A stretch of 64,000 nt of DNA, taken from NCBI GenBank assembly GCA_009829735.1, contig CM020618.1, positions 34,944,894 through 35,008,893 of the forward strand, given 5' to 3'. The stretch is from Pyropia yezoensis. Lineage: Eukaryota > Rhodophyta > Bangiophyceae > Bangiales > Bangiaceae. Made by a program: the position numbers and the translations under genes. The notes below the pieces were generated by a model. It worked only from the letters and a program-made list of their open reading frames with translations, searched no databases and had not been told where the DNA came from. Below are positions 11,399 to 22,934 of the stretch, piece after piece. Every line of letters begins with the position of its first letter. The stretch's first letter is position 1.

Positions 11399-12315
11399 CA
11401 GTGGATCTTAATCCATGTACCTAGAATTTCGCGCATGCGAATGCGAGCACGTGCCAGAGCGTGTTTTGGGTCTCCGTCGACCTCGGTTCCCTGTGCGAAC
11501 CCCTGCTTCAAGTTCGAGAACGATCACGCATGAGACGATAAAAAACACTTGCATTGCGCACTCCCCCACATTCTGCGCGCATTCTGCCACACATCCAGCA
11601 GAAAAAAACACCCTGAGTGCATATGCATGTTTTTTTTTTCGGCCCCTTGCCGGAAGCATGCACATTGATGACCCGTGGGCCACCTGATTACATTGTTCCA
11701 CAACCTCTTGCACCGCCCGTCGGCGCAAGGCATACACGTGTCTGCACAGTTCGTGCGGGAAGCGCTGCTTGACCTCGCCCGCGTCGCCGCGGGGTGTGCG
11801 CGGTCACCGCGTAGTCGACCTGGTGCACTTCGTCAGCGCCGTTGTGGCACAGTTTGCGGACAGTGCGCAGCGAAACGTGTCTGAAACGACACGCCCTTCG
11901 TGAAAGGATGCGCTGACGGTCACCAATTTGCATCGAGTGTTCGTTTGATTCTGCATTGTTGATGCGCGTTTGCAGAACATTGCTCCGCACTGATGTTTGG
12001 ACTCTCACGGGACATGTGCATTTCGGATGGTTCCATGCGAGAATCCACTGCAAATACGTGTTGGTTTTGGGCTATCTCAGCCGGTACTGAAGAACAAGCT
12101 TCACTTCTTGCATGAGGACGTAGCCCTTCACGTCCTGGTCGTCGTAGGCAAGAAACGAAGAGGAAAAAAGAACCTCCCAGCTCGTGGTCGTGCTCGCGCA
12201 CCTTTTATGCGCGGTTTTCGCCCTCCAGAGGCCACAGGGGCCACCATGCAAAAACGTGTTTCGTAGATGCGGGCCCGATGCGCGGAATTCTAGGTACATG
12301 GGTCAAGACCCACTG
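11399..12315. mobile_element. Non-autonomous hAT-like DNA transposon, copy 1
   Basis: Terminal inverted repeats of about 38 bp with four mismatches: the left end reads CAGTGGATCTTAATCCATGT, and the inverted right end CAGTGGGTCTTGACCCATGT. The CAGNGG start with a TCTTAA-type subterminus resembles hAT termini. GCACCGC lies on both sides (11391-11397 and 12315-12321), an imperfect target duplication near the 8 bp expected for hAT. The 917-bp interior has no transposase. It holds A- and T-runs and degenerate relatives of copy 2. The right subterminal GCATCGGGCCCG is also present in copy 2 (38553-39486). Confidence 0.75.
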
Positions 12316-12378
12316 CACCGCTGCGGGTCGTCCGTCGTCCTCCCTCGGGCGACACACGGCGGCGTCGGCGGTGACGGC

Positions 12379-12441
12379 GACGACGGCAGCGTCGCGGGTG
12401 GCGACGGCAGCGTAGCGGGTGGCGACGGCAGCAACGGCAGG
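12379..12441. repeat. Three 21-bp tandem units
   Basis: Unit close to GCGACGGCAGCGTCGCGGGT with small changes, three copies, the last degenerate. A separate 22-bp direct duplication (CGTCCATCTAGACAATTGTT type) lies at 12713-12756 in the same gene-poor gap. Confidence 0.7.
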
Positions 12442-12898
12442 GGGGGTAGAGCGGGCTCTGGCCGTGGCGCTGCCACCCGTGGGGTGAGCCCCAGACACCC
12501 CGCTGCGGCCACGGCGGCAGCGCCGGCGACGGCAGCGGCCGGGGCGGCGGAGCGTCCCTAAACTTGACGCCCACCACACGCCGCGGCCGACAGCAACGTT
12601 GCGCCGTCAGGGGGGAGGGCAAGGCCGCGGATGGCCCCCCGGTGGCCCGCTGCATCCACAGTTGCTATCCCCGCAAGGTCCGCATCGGTCGGTGATGCGG
12701 GCATTTCGTGCGCGTCCATCTAGACAATTGTTGACGTCCATCTAGGCAGTTGTTGACCTGCTGAACTACACAAATAGCATGGTCACCGAGGTGGTCGGGG
12801 CGGAGGGGGCAGCCGCCGCAGCCAAATTGCTCAGCCTGAGCCCACGGCTGACCCATCGGTGGTGCGCTGCGAAAATGATACAACCGCTACCCGCTGAG

Positions 12899-13785
12899 TT
12901 ACCGCCATGGTGCGGGCGTGGGTGAGGTAGCGCACAAGGCGTCCTCGTCGGCAGGGACGGTGACCCCACCCCCATCGGTACTGTCCGTGTCAGTTGCTGC
13001 GGGTAGGGGAGCAGCCCCGTCCGGTGCGACACCGCCGACAGCCAGCAGCACGTTGCGCTTCCCCGACCACCATTTCCGCAGCCGCTTGCGGTGCTTCTCC
13101 GCATCCGCAGCAGAATCAGAGCACACCCCAAGATATTTCATAGCCCGCTCGGTGGCATGCACGCCAGCACTGCGCTACCACTCTCACCGGTGGGAACCGC
13201 CGCGCGACAGGGACGGCGCGCCCACGAATGGACTTGAGTGCAGCCGGGCCGAGCGGGGTCAGCAGCGGCGTGTCCGCTCTCACGTCTGGCACCCAGCGGC
13301 AGCGTCAGCTACGTTGGTATCTTTGGGAGGAGGGTCGACCCTGGCTCCTCCGCCGTCAGGGCGGCCGACCACAGAAGAGCGGATATGTTCCTCAGCCGAA
13401 GCGGTGATCAGTAGCCGCTGTCGCCCGTCGACGGCCGCTCCCCTAATGACTCCCAGGTGACAGACCACCGTTTGTGCATTGTTGAATGACCGCGTGCCAG
13501 ACACGCACCAGCGCATTTTTCGGATGCCGACACCATCGACCGCTCGTGGCCATGAAAGAGCACCAGCGATGTGACAGCGTCGGTGTGGGCGGCAAGGAGG
13601 CGGAAGACGCAACGCTGGGAGTCGAGGTCACACAGGAGTGCACTCCCATCGCTAGACCCTGAGGCCAGGCGTGCACCTGCCAGCGGGGTGGCTGGCCCCC
13701 GTCTGTCGACCCCACCCCCGTCACCGTCCGCTCCGTGAAGGCGGGGCGGCCGTGGACGGCCACTGTCACGGCCACGCTGCGCCAC
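12899..13785 (-). pseudogene. UTP12/WDR3-like WD40 protein fragment, frame-broken
   Basis: UTP12 (Dip2, WDR3) is a WD40 protein of the SSU processome in nucleolar 18S rRNA processing. On the minus strand, consecutive WD40 blades are spread over three frames: ARLASGSSDGSALLCDLDSQ and VFRLLAAHTDAVTSLVLF (frame of 13785), then ALVRVWHAVIQQ (frame of 14156), then AQTVVCHLGVIRGAAVDG and LLITASAEEHIR (frame of 13612). A further block at 13162-13050, MKYLGVCSDSAADAEKHRKR, resembles the charged region after the first propeller in UTP12. So at least two frameshifts occur within 250 bp, and most of the family's ~900 residues are missing. It is either a host pseudogene or a poorly polished stretch of a real gene. 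The subfamily call rests on the FRL..H...VT and TVVCH signatures and is moderate. Confidence 0.5.
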
Positions 13786-14248
13786 GCCGCCGCTGTTGGT
13801 GAGCGGTCCGGCAGAAGTAGCGGCGGAGGAGGCGGCGACGGCAGCGGCGGTGGTGCGGGAGGCGCTGCCGTCTCTTCTATCGCCGCCGCCATGTCTGCCC
13901 TCCCCTCCGTCACTACGTACACTCCCGCTGGGACCCCTGTGGCGGGTTGACGGGGACGCCCGGAGAGAAGGGGCGGGCAGAGGAGGTACGGCACTCCGTT
14001 GCTCCGGATGGCGACACGGCGAACGGGCGGCACACTCCGCTCAGAGATGTTTGGAAAGAGCTCTACGACTCGCATGAGTGTCACTAGACTCCTCGAGTCC
14101 AGCCTCATGGAAGGCAGCGGATCTGGGACCTGCCCAAACGCACCATCCCTCCCCACAACCCTCTTATGTTTCCGTCCTTCCTGCCTCCATCTTGTCTACC
14201 CTCTATTCGTCTTCATGTGGCAGCCTTTATCCCGTCACCACTCTTCCC

Positions 14249-15129
14249 CTACATGTCGGCGCTGTAGCAGGTCACGCGGCGTCCATTCTGCGGCTGCACC
14301 GGTCGCTCCGTTGACACCACGGAGCGGCCCACACTGATGAGGGTCCTGCCCGCCCGCTCCAGCTGCTCCATGCTCGCCGTCAGCGGCTCGGACGCGACAG
14401 CCCAGGTGACGCCCTCCGTGCACGGCGGGGTGGTGAGGGAGCCCGCGTACTGGCACCATCCGCTCTTCGAGGGTACCAGCGACTTCCAGTCGTCGGCGCT
14501 GAGCGTGGCATTCAGTCCGCGGGTACCCATCGGTCCCGACGATACCGACGTGGGTGACAAAAAGGTTGCTTCGGTAGCGGCGAGCAGCGCCTCAAGGCCG
14601 CTACTGGCCGCGCCAATCATCAGGTGGACGCCCACTACCAGCAGGTTCCCATCGTCGGCGGCGTGGACGAGTTGCAGCTCCGCAGGGAACACCTCTTCTT
14701 GCTCCGTGTGCTCCGCCGACAAGTGCAGCTGCACCTGGATGAGGTCATAGGTGTAGCCCGCCCGGACGGCAGAGCCACACTCACCAGCGGCCACACACGA
14801 GTACTCGACGGTGTTGAGAACCGCCATCGGTTCAAACATCGCGCCGGCGCTCTGGGATGCAAGCTCCCGCAGCGGCAACGGCCCGACGGGGTCGTCCGCT
14901 TCAGGTCAATGGGCGACTGGGCCATGCCGTCACTGCACACCGCCCAGTCTTGGGTGAGCGAGCCCCAAAACGCGGGGCCCTTTGGGCCAAAGTAGACCCA
15001 CTCTGTGCGGTCGTCCGCCGCAGTAACGGGGATGGGGGCAGTAGCGGTGACCGCTACCGCCGTCGCGAAGGCGAACGCCGCGGCAGTAACAACCTTGGAG
15101 CGCCGGTGGGGGATCCCGCGGCACGCCAT
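14249..15129 (-). pseudogene. Alpha-carbonic-anhydrase-related protein, zinc ligands altered, one frameshift
   Basis: Alpha carbonic anhydrases hydrate CO2 using zinc held by His94, His96 and His119 (human CA II numbering). ATG 15129 opens a signal-peptide-like N-terminus (MACRGIPHRRSKVV then an Ala-rich core ending PVTAADD), followed by WVYFGPKGPAFWGSLTQDW and MAQSPIDLKR. The frame then shifts by one base near 14898 and continues to 14249. The HFH block reads QVQLHLSAEH and the ElHlVH block reads AELQLVH, so positions 94 and 119 are Gln (CAG, CAA) and only His96 remains. The substrate-pocket motif GSLTTPPCTEGVTW is kept. This pattern fits an acatalytic CA-related protein, probably secreted or lumenal. 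The single frameshift between long intact halves could be an assembly indel or a recent disabling change. Confidence 0.75.
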
Positions 15130-18100
15130 GGCGGCAAAGGGGATGAGATACGCGGGCGGGAGGGGCCGTCGTTGAGGGAAAGTCAGAAGCCAATGGAGGG
15201 AAAGAAGGAGGGGTGTCGTCGGCGGTGGGGCTGGTGATAGCGCGCTCTCACCATCGACGGTCTCGGCGGCTCCTGCTGCTGGACATACAGCCTCTGCTGG
15301 TGGCTGACGGATGGCGTGCACGCTACCCTCGCTGCGGCCTGCACAAAGCGCGACGGCACACTCCCTCCTCCCTTTCCAGCAATACAGTGCACGGCGCAAT
15401 CAATGACCATCCTCACGCAAATGACGGGGGGGACAGGGCGGCAGCGCTCTCTTTGCACACGCGCGGCGGAGGGGCCCGTATCTTCCCAGCCGTTGTTCCC
15501 TCTCACGAAACTCTCCAAGTCCCCTGCCGGCGGAAGATAGCTACGGGCGCGGCGCTGCGGTGTCTGCCATCGTCTGCGACGGTGTCGTCGTCATCCCTTC
15601 TCCCGCCCCTCCGTCCGATCCGACTCACAACCGCCCTATCTCGTGCGCCACGGCTGCCGCAGTCTTCGCGGCCGTAGCCGTAGCGTGAACCCCCTCCCCA
15701 CCCACTAACGCCGTAGCCCATATGCATCGGCAGCTCCCTCCTCCCTCGGTCGCCGCCACCGCCACCGTCACCGCCACGGCAACAGCCGGATGGAAAAAGC
15801 CCCCGTCCACCTTGGCCGACTTCGAGCTGTTCAAGTACTCGCTTTGTTGGCACGCCCCTTCGAGCGGCAACGGACCGCTTCCACCCGCCGCTCCGCCGAG
15901 GACGTGCACGCACGACTCTCCCTTGTCAGAAGGGACAGCCACCTTTCCCCCCGTGCCGCCCGTTGGCGCACGCACGCGCAGCGGCCGCCGCAAGCAGCTG
16001 TCGCGGGAGCAGCCCCTAGCGGGATGGAGACGGTGCGGGTGAGGTCGGGCGGCGGCTGTCTTTCCAAGCGATGATAACTGTTGCAGCTGATCCCCGGGAC
16101 GAAGCGGGGTGGCGGCCGGCCCGCTGGCTTACCCACCGATAGCCGCCCGAGCGCTTTTTCATGACTCCCGCCATCTCATCCATCTCATCCTGGATTCGAG
16201 AGAGCTGCGGCCACCGGACACGCCCGTGGCGGCTCTGCCGGCGACTCACCACGCTTTCCCCCTGTCTCTGATGATCAGCCCCCCCCCCCCCCCCCCCCCG
16301 TCCAGGTCACCCAACCCCCGCGCCAAAGCGGGTGGCCTTTGCCCTTGGCTCCGCGGCTCTCTTCCGAACACAAGTGACTGCTCCCCTTTTCGTCTCATCC
16401 CTATTGTGCCGCCACAAACAACCCTCACCTCCCCCCCCCACCCCCCGGGGGCCCTCCGCCCTCCTCACGCCGCCGACGCCCCAGCGCCACGTACCTTCGC
16501 CCAGTGGCCGCCTCGACCAGCAGGTTTGGCATGCCTCATCGGCCAGCACAGCACCCCATCAGTGCTGCCGGCTGGTGCTCATGTGGGTGTGCGCCGGCGG
16601 CCCGCCGACCGTGGTGTTTGTACGCTTGCTGTCTGCCCACCCACTTTGGGCAGCCGACCACCATTCACATGCAGCACGCTCCAGCCAGCGTCCACCATGG
16701 ATGTCATCTATAAATGTATTAAGTAAACAATTCGACTGACTTAATGAATAAACAATTGATTAATTCATAGACATCTGGAGAACCTTGTGTTACCTAGATA
16801 ACTAAACCCGCCTCCCGAAAGAAATTTTTCGCCAAGACGGCGAAGAACTTAGGGAAAAGGTGAGTGAAAGGGGCAGCACCGTCATTACTACGATAGAACG
16901 CGGCGAGGCTTGCCGCCAAGACAGAGTTATAGCTCTGTCCTCGAGATGTATGTAAGAGCGCATGAGATGCACCACACGAGGGCCTCGACGTGCGAGCGCG
17001 CTCCCACGGGGCACGGCGGTCTATGGCTGGCTACGCGTGGTTGACGTGAGGCCGACGTCTGTGGCCGGGCGATGGCCACTCCCCCCTGCCTCTGGCCAGT
17101 CCATCGACGAGGCTGAAAGATAAGACCGAGGCGGGAGGCGCGGTGGCGTCCGCAGTCTGGCCAACAAAGAATTATATACTGGACATGGGCGGTCAGCAGC
17201 GCTTCAGGCGGACCGTCCCCACCCCCCATCTTCGCCGCCGCAACGAGAAGGAGCCCTTCTGCAGGAAGCTTGCCCTGGGCTCTGTGCAAGGCGAGACGTG
17301 GGGCACCTCCCAACAGCGGAGTGGGAATCGTTTTACCTAGAGCCAGATCACAGGACGTTACCTTGTCCCGCACTTTTTCATTCCAGAATGCAATAAAGTG
17401 CGCATAAAGTGACGAAATGCGAAAAGTGATTGAAGTAATCAATGTAGAAATTAAGGCCGGATCGAAGAATGTCACTTTCTCCCTTCATGAGCGGCCCGCG
17501 GCAGTCGCGGCCTCCGAGCTCTCCCTCTCCCGCACAGCACTCCTTATTTCCTGTCAAAACGCTCTTGCTTTTTCGGGAAATTCTCGAGCGAACTCATGCA
17601 TCGACTCCCCCTCAAGGCATGATCGAGGCCGCTTTTTTTTTCCCGTTGTTTTCTGCCTATAACACTACATACATGGGCGATCGTTGGTCGCGACCTCCCT
17701 TGGTATTTATTGATGACAGGGAGCGCACGCATTCAGAGGTAGAGCGCTATATAACAAGCAAACAACGATCTCCCAAGGTGTTACATGTCGGCAGAAAGTA
17801 TTGAACGCGGGGAGTTTTGGTGTGGGGCCGTGCAGGTATTTGCTCGAGCATATCCCCAAAACCTAATTTGTTTCTTGACAGGCGATAAGCAGCACTGCAC
17901 TGGGCTGACCGCACTCAGCCTGTCCGACGCCCAGTGGGGAGCTACTTTCGTGTGCAAGAACGAGACGACCCGTTTTTGGGCTGGACCGCGCGCCTGCAAT
18001 TTCTGAGCTTACGACGGTGGAGCACGATATCTCCGAGTCCTGTCCTGCTCGGGGGCACGCCCGCTCCCGGCTGGCCCCTGTCGTCTCGCCGACGTCGGTC

Positions 18101-18241
18101 GTCTCCCCTCGCCGGCTGAGCGCCCCCCCCTGGGTCTTGCACCTCACCACCCGGTTCCTTCGCCGCGCAGACCTGTCCTTGCTGTCACTGCTGGTCTTCC
18201 CTCTTGCGACACCCCTCGCGTGGCAGCACCCCCCCTACATC
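15130..18241. other. 3.1-kb region without a supported gene
   Basis: It holds promoter space for the two flanking genes, a 21-C run at 16279-16299, and a comparatively AT-rich segment from about 16690 to 17960 unlike the flanks. Minus-strand frames at 15503-15993 include coding-like text (SEYLNSSKSAKVDGGFFHPA) but no known domain. A 182-codon minus frame at 16927-17475 looks accidental. I annotate no gene. Confidence 0.4.
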
Positions 18242-21200
18242 ATGGGCCCTCGCGGCGCGCCCGCCGTCGCCTTTCTCCCGTCGACGCCGGCGGTGGCGGC
18301 GGGCGTCGGCGGCCGCGCGTGGCTCACGGGCTCCCCCCCCCGGCGGTTCCGCGCCTCGGCGGGCGCCCCCACCGTTCCCCGCAGGCCGCGGCGGCACGCG
18401 ACTGGTCCGCCCACCGCGACGGCGGCGGCCCCCCCCGCGCGGGGCGGCGCCCCCCCTGCCGCCGCCGACCATGACGGCGGCGGCGGCGGCGACGGCGGCG
18501 GCGGCGACGGCTCGGCGGCGCTGGCGTCCCTGCAGGCCATCCTCCCCCACGCGGTGCTGCGGCGCATCTCCAAGCCCGCCCGCTACTTGGGCAACGAGGC
18601 TGGCGCGGTGCACGGCGACTGGGGCGCCGCGGCCGTCCGCTTTGTGCTTGCCTACCCCGAGGTGTACGAGGTGGGCATGAGCAACAGCGGCCACGTCATC
18701 CTGTACTCGGTGCTCAACGACACGCCCGGCGTCCTCGCCGACCGGTCGTACCTGCCGGCGACGGATATGGTCTCCGCGCTGCGGCACGCGGGGCAGCCGC
18801 TGTTCGCGGTGGAAAGCAAGCGGGGCCTCGCCGCGTTTGACGTTGTCTGCGCGCCCGTGCACTATGAGCTTGGCGCGTTGAACGTGTTGGAGCTTCTCGC
18901 GCTCGGTGGCATCCCGCTGACGTGGGCGGAGCGGGACGCGGCGGACGCCGCCGCCGGCCACGGGGAGCGGTGGAGTGTCGCGGCCGGTAGCGTGCCGCTG
19001 GTCATTGCAGGCGGTACCACCCTGACGAGCAACCCCGAGCCGTATGCCGACTTTCTCGACGCCGTCCTGCTCGGCGACGGCGAGAACGTCCTTCCCGCCG
19101 TCGCCACGGCGGTCGCGGCGTGCCTCGCGTCGCCGACGCCCCTGTCGCGGGAGGCGGTGCTGCTCGCGCTGGCGCAGGTGCCGGGGGTGTACGTGCCCCG
19201 CTTTTACGAGGTGTACACTTCGACGGGCGCCGTCCGGCCGGTGCGGGCAGACGTGCCGGCACGCCCCGCGCGGCAGGTGGCCACCCCGCAGCCGCGGCGG
19301 GCGCTCGCGCTCGTCCCCGCCATGGGCACCGTCCACGACCGGCTGGTCGTGGAGGTGCGCCGCGGCTGCACCCGCGGATGCCGCTTTTGCGCGCCGGGCA
19401 TGCTCACCCGCCCCGCGCGGGACGTGGCGCCTGCCGACGTGGCCGCGGCGGTGCGGGAGGGGGTGAAAAAGACGGGCTACAATGAGTTTTCCCTCTTGTC
19501 GCTGTCATGCTCGGACTACCTCAGCCTCCCCGCCGTCGGGCTGGGCCTCAAGAATGAGCTGCGGGACATGAACATCGGGCTGTCGCTGCCCTCCCAGCGG
19601 GTGGACCGGTTTGACACCAACATTGCCGCGCTGAGCGGCGGCCTCCGCAAGAGCGGCCTCACGTTTGCGGTCGAGGCGGGCACGCAGCGGCTGCGGGATG
19701 TCGTGAACAAGGACCTGACGCACCAGCAGCTCGAGGCGGGCGTGCGCACGGCCGTCGAGGCGGGCTGGCGGCAGGTCAAAGTACGTTTTCGGGGGGGGTT
19801 TCTTGCGGCTGGGGCGGGCCTGTTTGTCGGCTGTGCTGCTGACGTACAGCTCAGCGGCGCAGTTTGGGCTAGGGCGTTGAGCTATGTCAGCGGGCGACAC
19901 CCGCGGGCGTGTAGTATGTCTCCCGTTTGGGGGCTGGACGACGCCCCTGTCTGGTGCATTGACTAACCCGTTAGTTGTGCTGTTTGCTCCTGTGAGCCCG
20001 TCTGGTCCTGTGTTTTTTTTTTCCTCCGGGGCGTCTCCAGCTCTACTTTATGATGGGCTTGCCGTCCGAGACCGACGAGGACGTCCTAGCCATTGCCGAC
20101 ACTGTCCGCGCGCTGCAGCGGGCGGTGCGCCTGCCCAACCGGCAGCGCCTGTCCGTCCATGTGACCGTCTCGGCGCTCATCCCCAAACCCCACACCCCCT
20201 TTCAGTGGCACAACGTGTCGTCAGCCGAGCTGGACCGCAAGCGCGGGCTGCTGCGCAAGTCGTTTGCGCGCATGCGCGGGTCCGTCAAGGTCAACATTAG
20301 CAGCTGGCGGATCCACTCGCTGGAGGACTTTCTCAGCCGCGGCGACCGCCGCGCGGCGGCGGTTGTGCTGCGGGCGCGGGAGCTGGGCGTCGGCGCCGAC
20401 GCGTGGTGGACCGACGAGAAGGGCGCGCACGCGACGTGGGAGCAGGCGATTGCTGACTGTGGGCTGTCCCCGCAGTACCGGGCGATGGAGGCGGGCTCGT
20501 GGGACGTAATGAATCCAGAGATTATGCCGCAGGAAGCGGTACGGGGGAAGCGGGGGTGGTATGACTATGCCAAGGGGCGGGGGGTGGACTTTAAGACGCT
20601 CGCCCCGCGGGCGGGTGTGGCCGACGGCGCTGGCGCGGCGCCGGTGGGGGGGGGTACCAGCGCCGCGGTGCCTGCGGCGGGTGCGGCGGCGTCAGAGAGC
20701 GTTGAGGGGGCAGGCACTGCGGCCGAGCCGGGCGGCTCGCTGCTGGACCGCGCGCTGCCGTGGGACCACATTGACACGGGCGTAGACAAGGGTACGTTGC
20801 CGGTCGCTTTGTGGGGGGTCTGCGGTGCAGTGTATGGATGCCCCAGATCTGTGCAGCATGCCAGCCGTCCGTGATGGGAGTGTGGTGGCCGTTGTTCTCG
20901 TTGTTTGTCAGGCGCTAACATATGCCTGTGGCTTGGCACTCGGTGTGTGTGTGTGTGTGTGTCTCTGTATGGTGCTCTCATGGTGCGTTGGCGGCTCCTA
21001 CAGGTTGGTTGCGCGACGAGCTGATGCGTGCCTTGACAGGCACGCTCACCCCCGACTGCTCCTTCTCAACCTGCTCGGAGTGCGGGGTGTGTGGCTCGGA
21101 GCGTGGCAACAACGTGGTAGTGGACCCCCCCCCCATCCCCGCCTATGCCGGCGACTGGCGGCCCGACACGACCAAGGCGACGACCCTCCGGCTGACGCTG

Positions 21201-22367
21201 GCCAAGCGCGGCGACGCGTCGCTGCTGTCCCACCTTGACACCTTTCGGCTGTTTGACCGCGCTTTTCGGCGGGCGCGGCTGCCCATCTCCTACTCGGGGG
21301 GCTTCCACCCCAAGCCCCGCGTCGCCGCTGCTTCGGCGCTGCCCTTTGGCGCCACCGCCGAGGCAGAGCTGTTTGACCTGACGTTCACGCAGGAGATTAC
21401 CGCGGACGCGTTTGCTGACGCGTTTGCCCCGCAGCTCCCGCCGGGCTTTGACGTTGTGGCCGTGACGGAGCTGCCGGCCACGGCGGCGCCCGTGTCGCAC
21501 CGGATGCGGGCGGCCGAGTACCTCATTGGCGTCTACTTAGCTGACAACTCTGTCGACGCGACCACAGAGGCGGACGCCGACGGCGACGCGGGGGCGGCGG
21601 TGGGGATGGCAGCCACCCAGTCCCCTGTCGCGGCGGCCACGACGGCGGTGCTGGTGGACACGGCCGCCGACGATGCGGCGGCGGCCGCCGCGGGGACTCC
21701 CACCCCCCCCGCCGCCGCCGTACGCCCCGAGGATGTTGACTGGCCGGCGCTGGTGGCAGCGACGCTCGCCATGGACGCCTGCCCCGTGACGCGGTCGACG
21801 AATGGAGGCAAGGGCGACTCCACCCGCCGCGTCGACCTGCGCGCCCGGCTGCTGGGCCTCCGGCTCGCGACGCCCGCCGAGGCGGCGCCGGTGCTGTCGC
21901 ACGTCGGCCCCGCCGCGTGGCCGGTGGGCGCGACCGTCCTTGCCGCGACCACCCTCTGCTCCAACGACGGCGCCCTGTCGCCCGACGATACCGTGGAGCT
22001 GCTGCGGGTGGCGGCGGCGGCGGCCGGCGCCGCCGCCCCCGGCCTGGAGCTCCTCCACGCCCACCGGCTGGGCCTGGTGCTCGCGTCTGAGGAGGAGGTG
22101 GCCGCCGCGGCGGCGGCGACCAAGGCCGCCGCGCGGGCGGCTCGGAAGGACCGCGAGGCGGCGGCCGAGGCGGTGGCCGTAGCGCGGGCGGAGCGCAAGG
22201 CACGCGGCGCCGCTGCCGCTGCCGCGGCGCGGGCGGCGGCGTCCGAGCCAGCGGGGGGGATGTCGGCGGTGGCCGGGCCGGCGGCCGGGCCGGCGGCGGG
22301 GGTGGCGGCGGCTGCCGAGCCAGCGGCGGGTGAGGCCTCGGGGGGAGGGGCGGGGACTGTAGCGTAG
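18242..22367 (+). CDS. Radical SAM / DUF2344 fusion protein (TIGR03960 + TIGR03936 type)
   Basis: Three exons: 18242-19780, 20041-20791 and 21004-22367. Introns are 19781-20040 (GTACGT...CCAG, phase 0) and 20792-21003 (GTACGT...ACAG, phase 1); total 1217 residues. The first ~100 residues are Ala/Arg/Pro-rich and targeting-like. Next comes the B12-binding-like N-terminal domain (ARYLGNEAGAVHGDW, YPEVYEVGMSNSGH). The radical SAM cluster CTRGCRFC follows at Cys376, Cys380 and Cys383. The exon 1/2 junction reads QVK|LYFMMGLPSETDED, a conserved block of this family. DTGVDKG|WLRDEL spans intron 2. Exon 3 encodes DUF2344 (KRGDASLLSHLDTFRLFDRA, SYSGGFHPKPRVAAA), then an Ala-rich tail. The fused form is known in bacteria, including cyanobacteria, with function unknown; I infer plastid or mitochondrial location. 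Start ATG 18242 is the first Met in frame. Confidence 0.88.
20943..20962. repeat. (GT)10 microsatellite in intron 2
   Basis: Ten GT units inside the second intron of the radical SAM gene, upstream of its acceptor. Likely length-polymorphic. Confidence 0.9.
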
Positions 22368-22934
22368 GGGACGTGCAGGGTGCATGTGGGGGGGGTGGGA
22401 GAGGGGGGAGGGGGGACGGGGTGGGCGTGGGTGACCGCGGATGGGCTGGTGGGGTCACGAGCGTGAGGCTAGGGGCCCGCCCCCTCGCACAGGCTGCGAC
22501 GGGGTGGGGCTGGCGGCGGCCACTGCGGGGACCGCCCCTCCGCCGCTCGGGGGTGGTGCCGGGCGGTTGTAGTGCCCCGCCGGGGCCGCGCGCCGCCGTG
22601 CCCGCCACGGGTGGGCTGCATGTATACTCACGCGGCGTGGGTAGACGCCCGCCCGCCGCTGGGCCGTACGGTGCGCGCCGGCGCTTGGCGGCCTCGTGTG
22701 GCTTCCCCGCCGCGCGGAAGGCGCGGTTGGCCATGAGGGGGAGCATCTGTCAATCTTCTTCAGCTCATCCCTTTCGTGTTGCTATCGGCTTAGGCTCCCC
22801 CCCCCCCCCGGTCCATCTGCCTGGTCGCTGTGCGTTGTGGCTCCCCTTCCCGCTCTGCTCGTGTCCGCCTGGCTGGGGCTGGTCAACCCGGCACCGCGCA
22901 ATGTATAGCTCTGCTTGACCTCTTCTCACACAGT
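22368..22934. other. Intergenic, G-rich then T-rich
   Basis: It starts with a G-rich tail after the radical SAM stop and becomes T-rich on the plus strand from about 22745 to an acceptor-like CACACAG at 22934. The T-rich, A-poor text resembles the confirmed introns, so its end may be an intron of the next candidate gene. Confidence 0.35.

Noticed and set aside
15503-15993. Two overlapping minus-strand frames with some coding-like text
   Set aside because: Neither has a domain, a conserved start or a partner exon, so I could not support a gene.
16927-17475. 182-codon minus-strand frame in the AT-richer stretch
   Set aside because: No motif, irregular composition and no sensible start context; likely chance.
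18185-19336. 383-codon minus-strand frame
   Set aside because: It lies wholly antisense to the radical SAM exon 1 and is Arg/Gly/His-rich, a GC shadow.
21523-22746. 407-codon minus-strand Pro/Arg-rich frame
   Set aside because: Antisense shadow of radical SAM exon 3 and its G-rich 3' flank.
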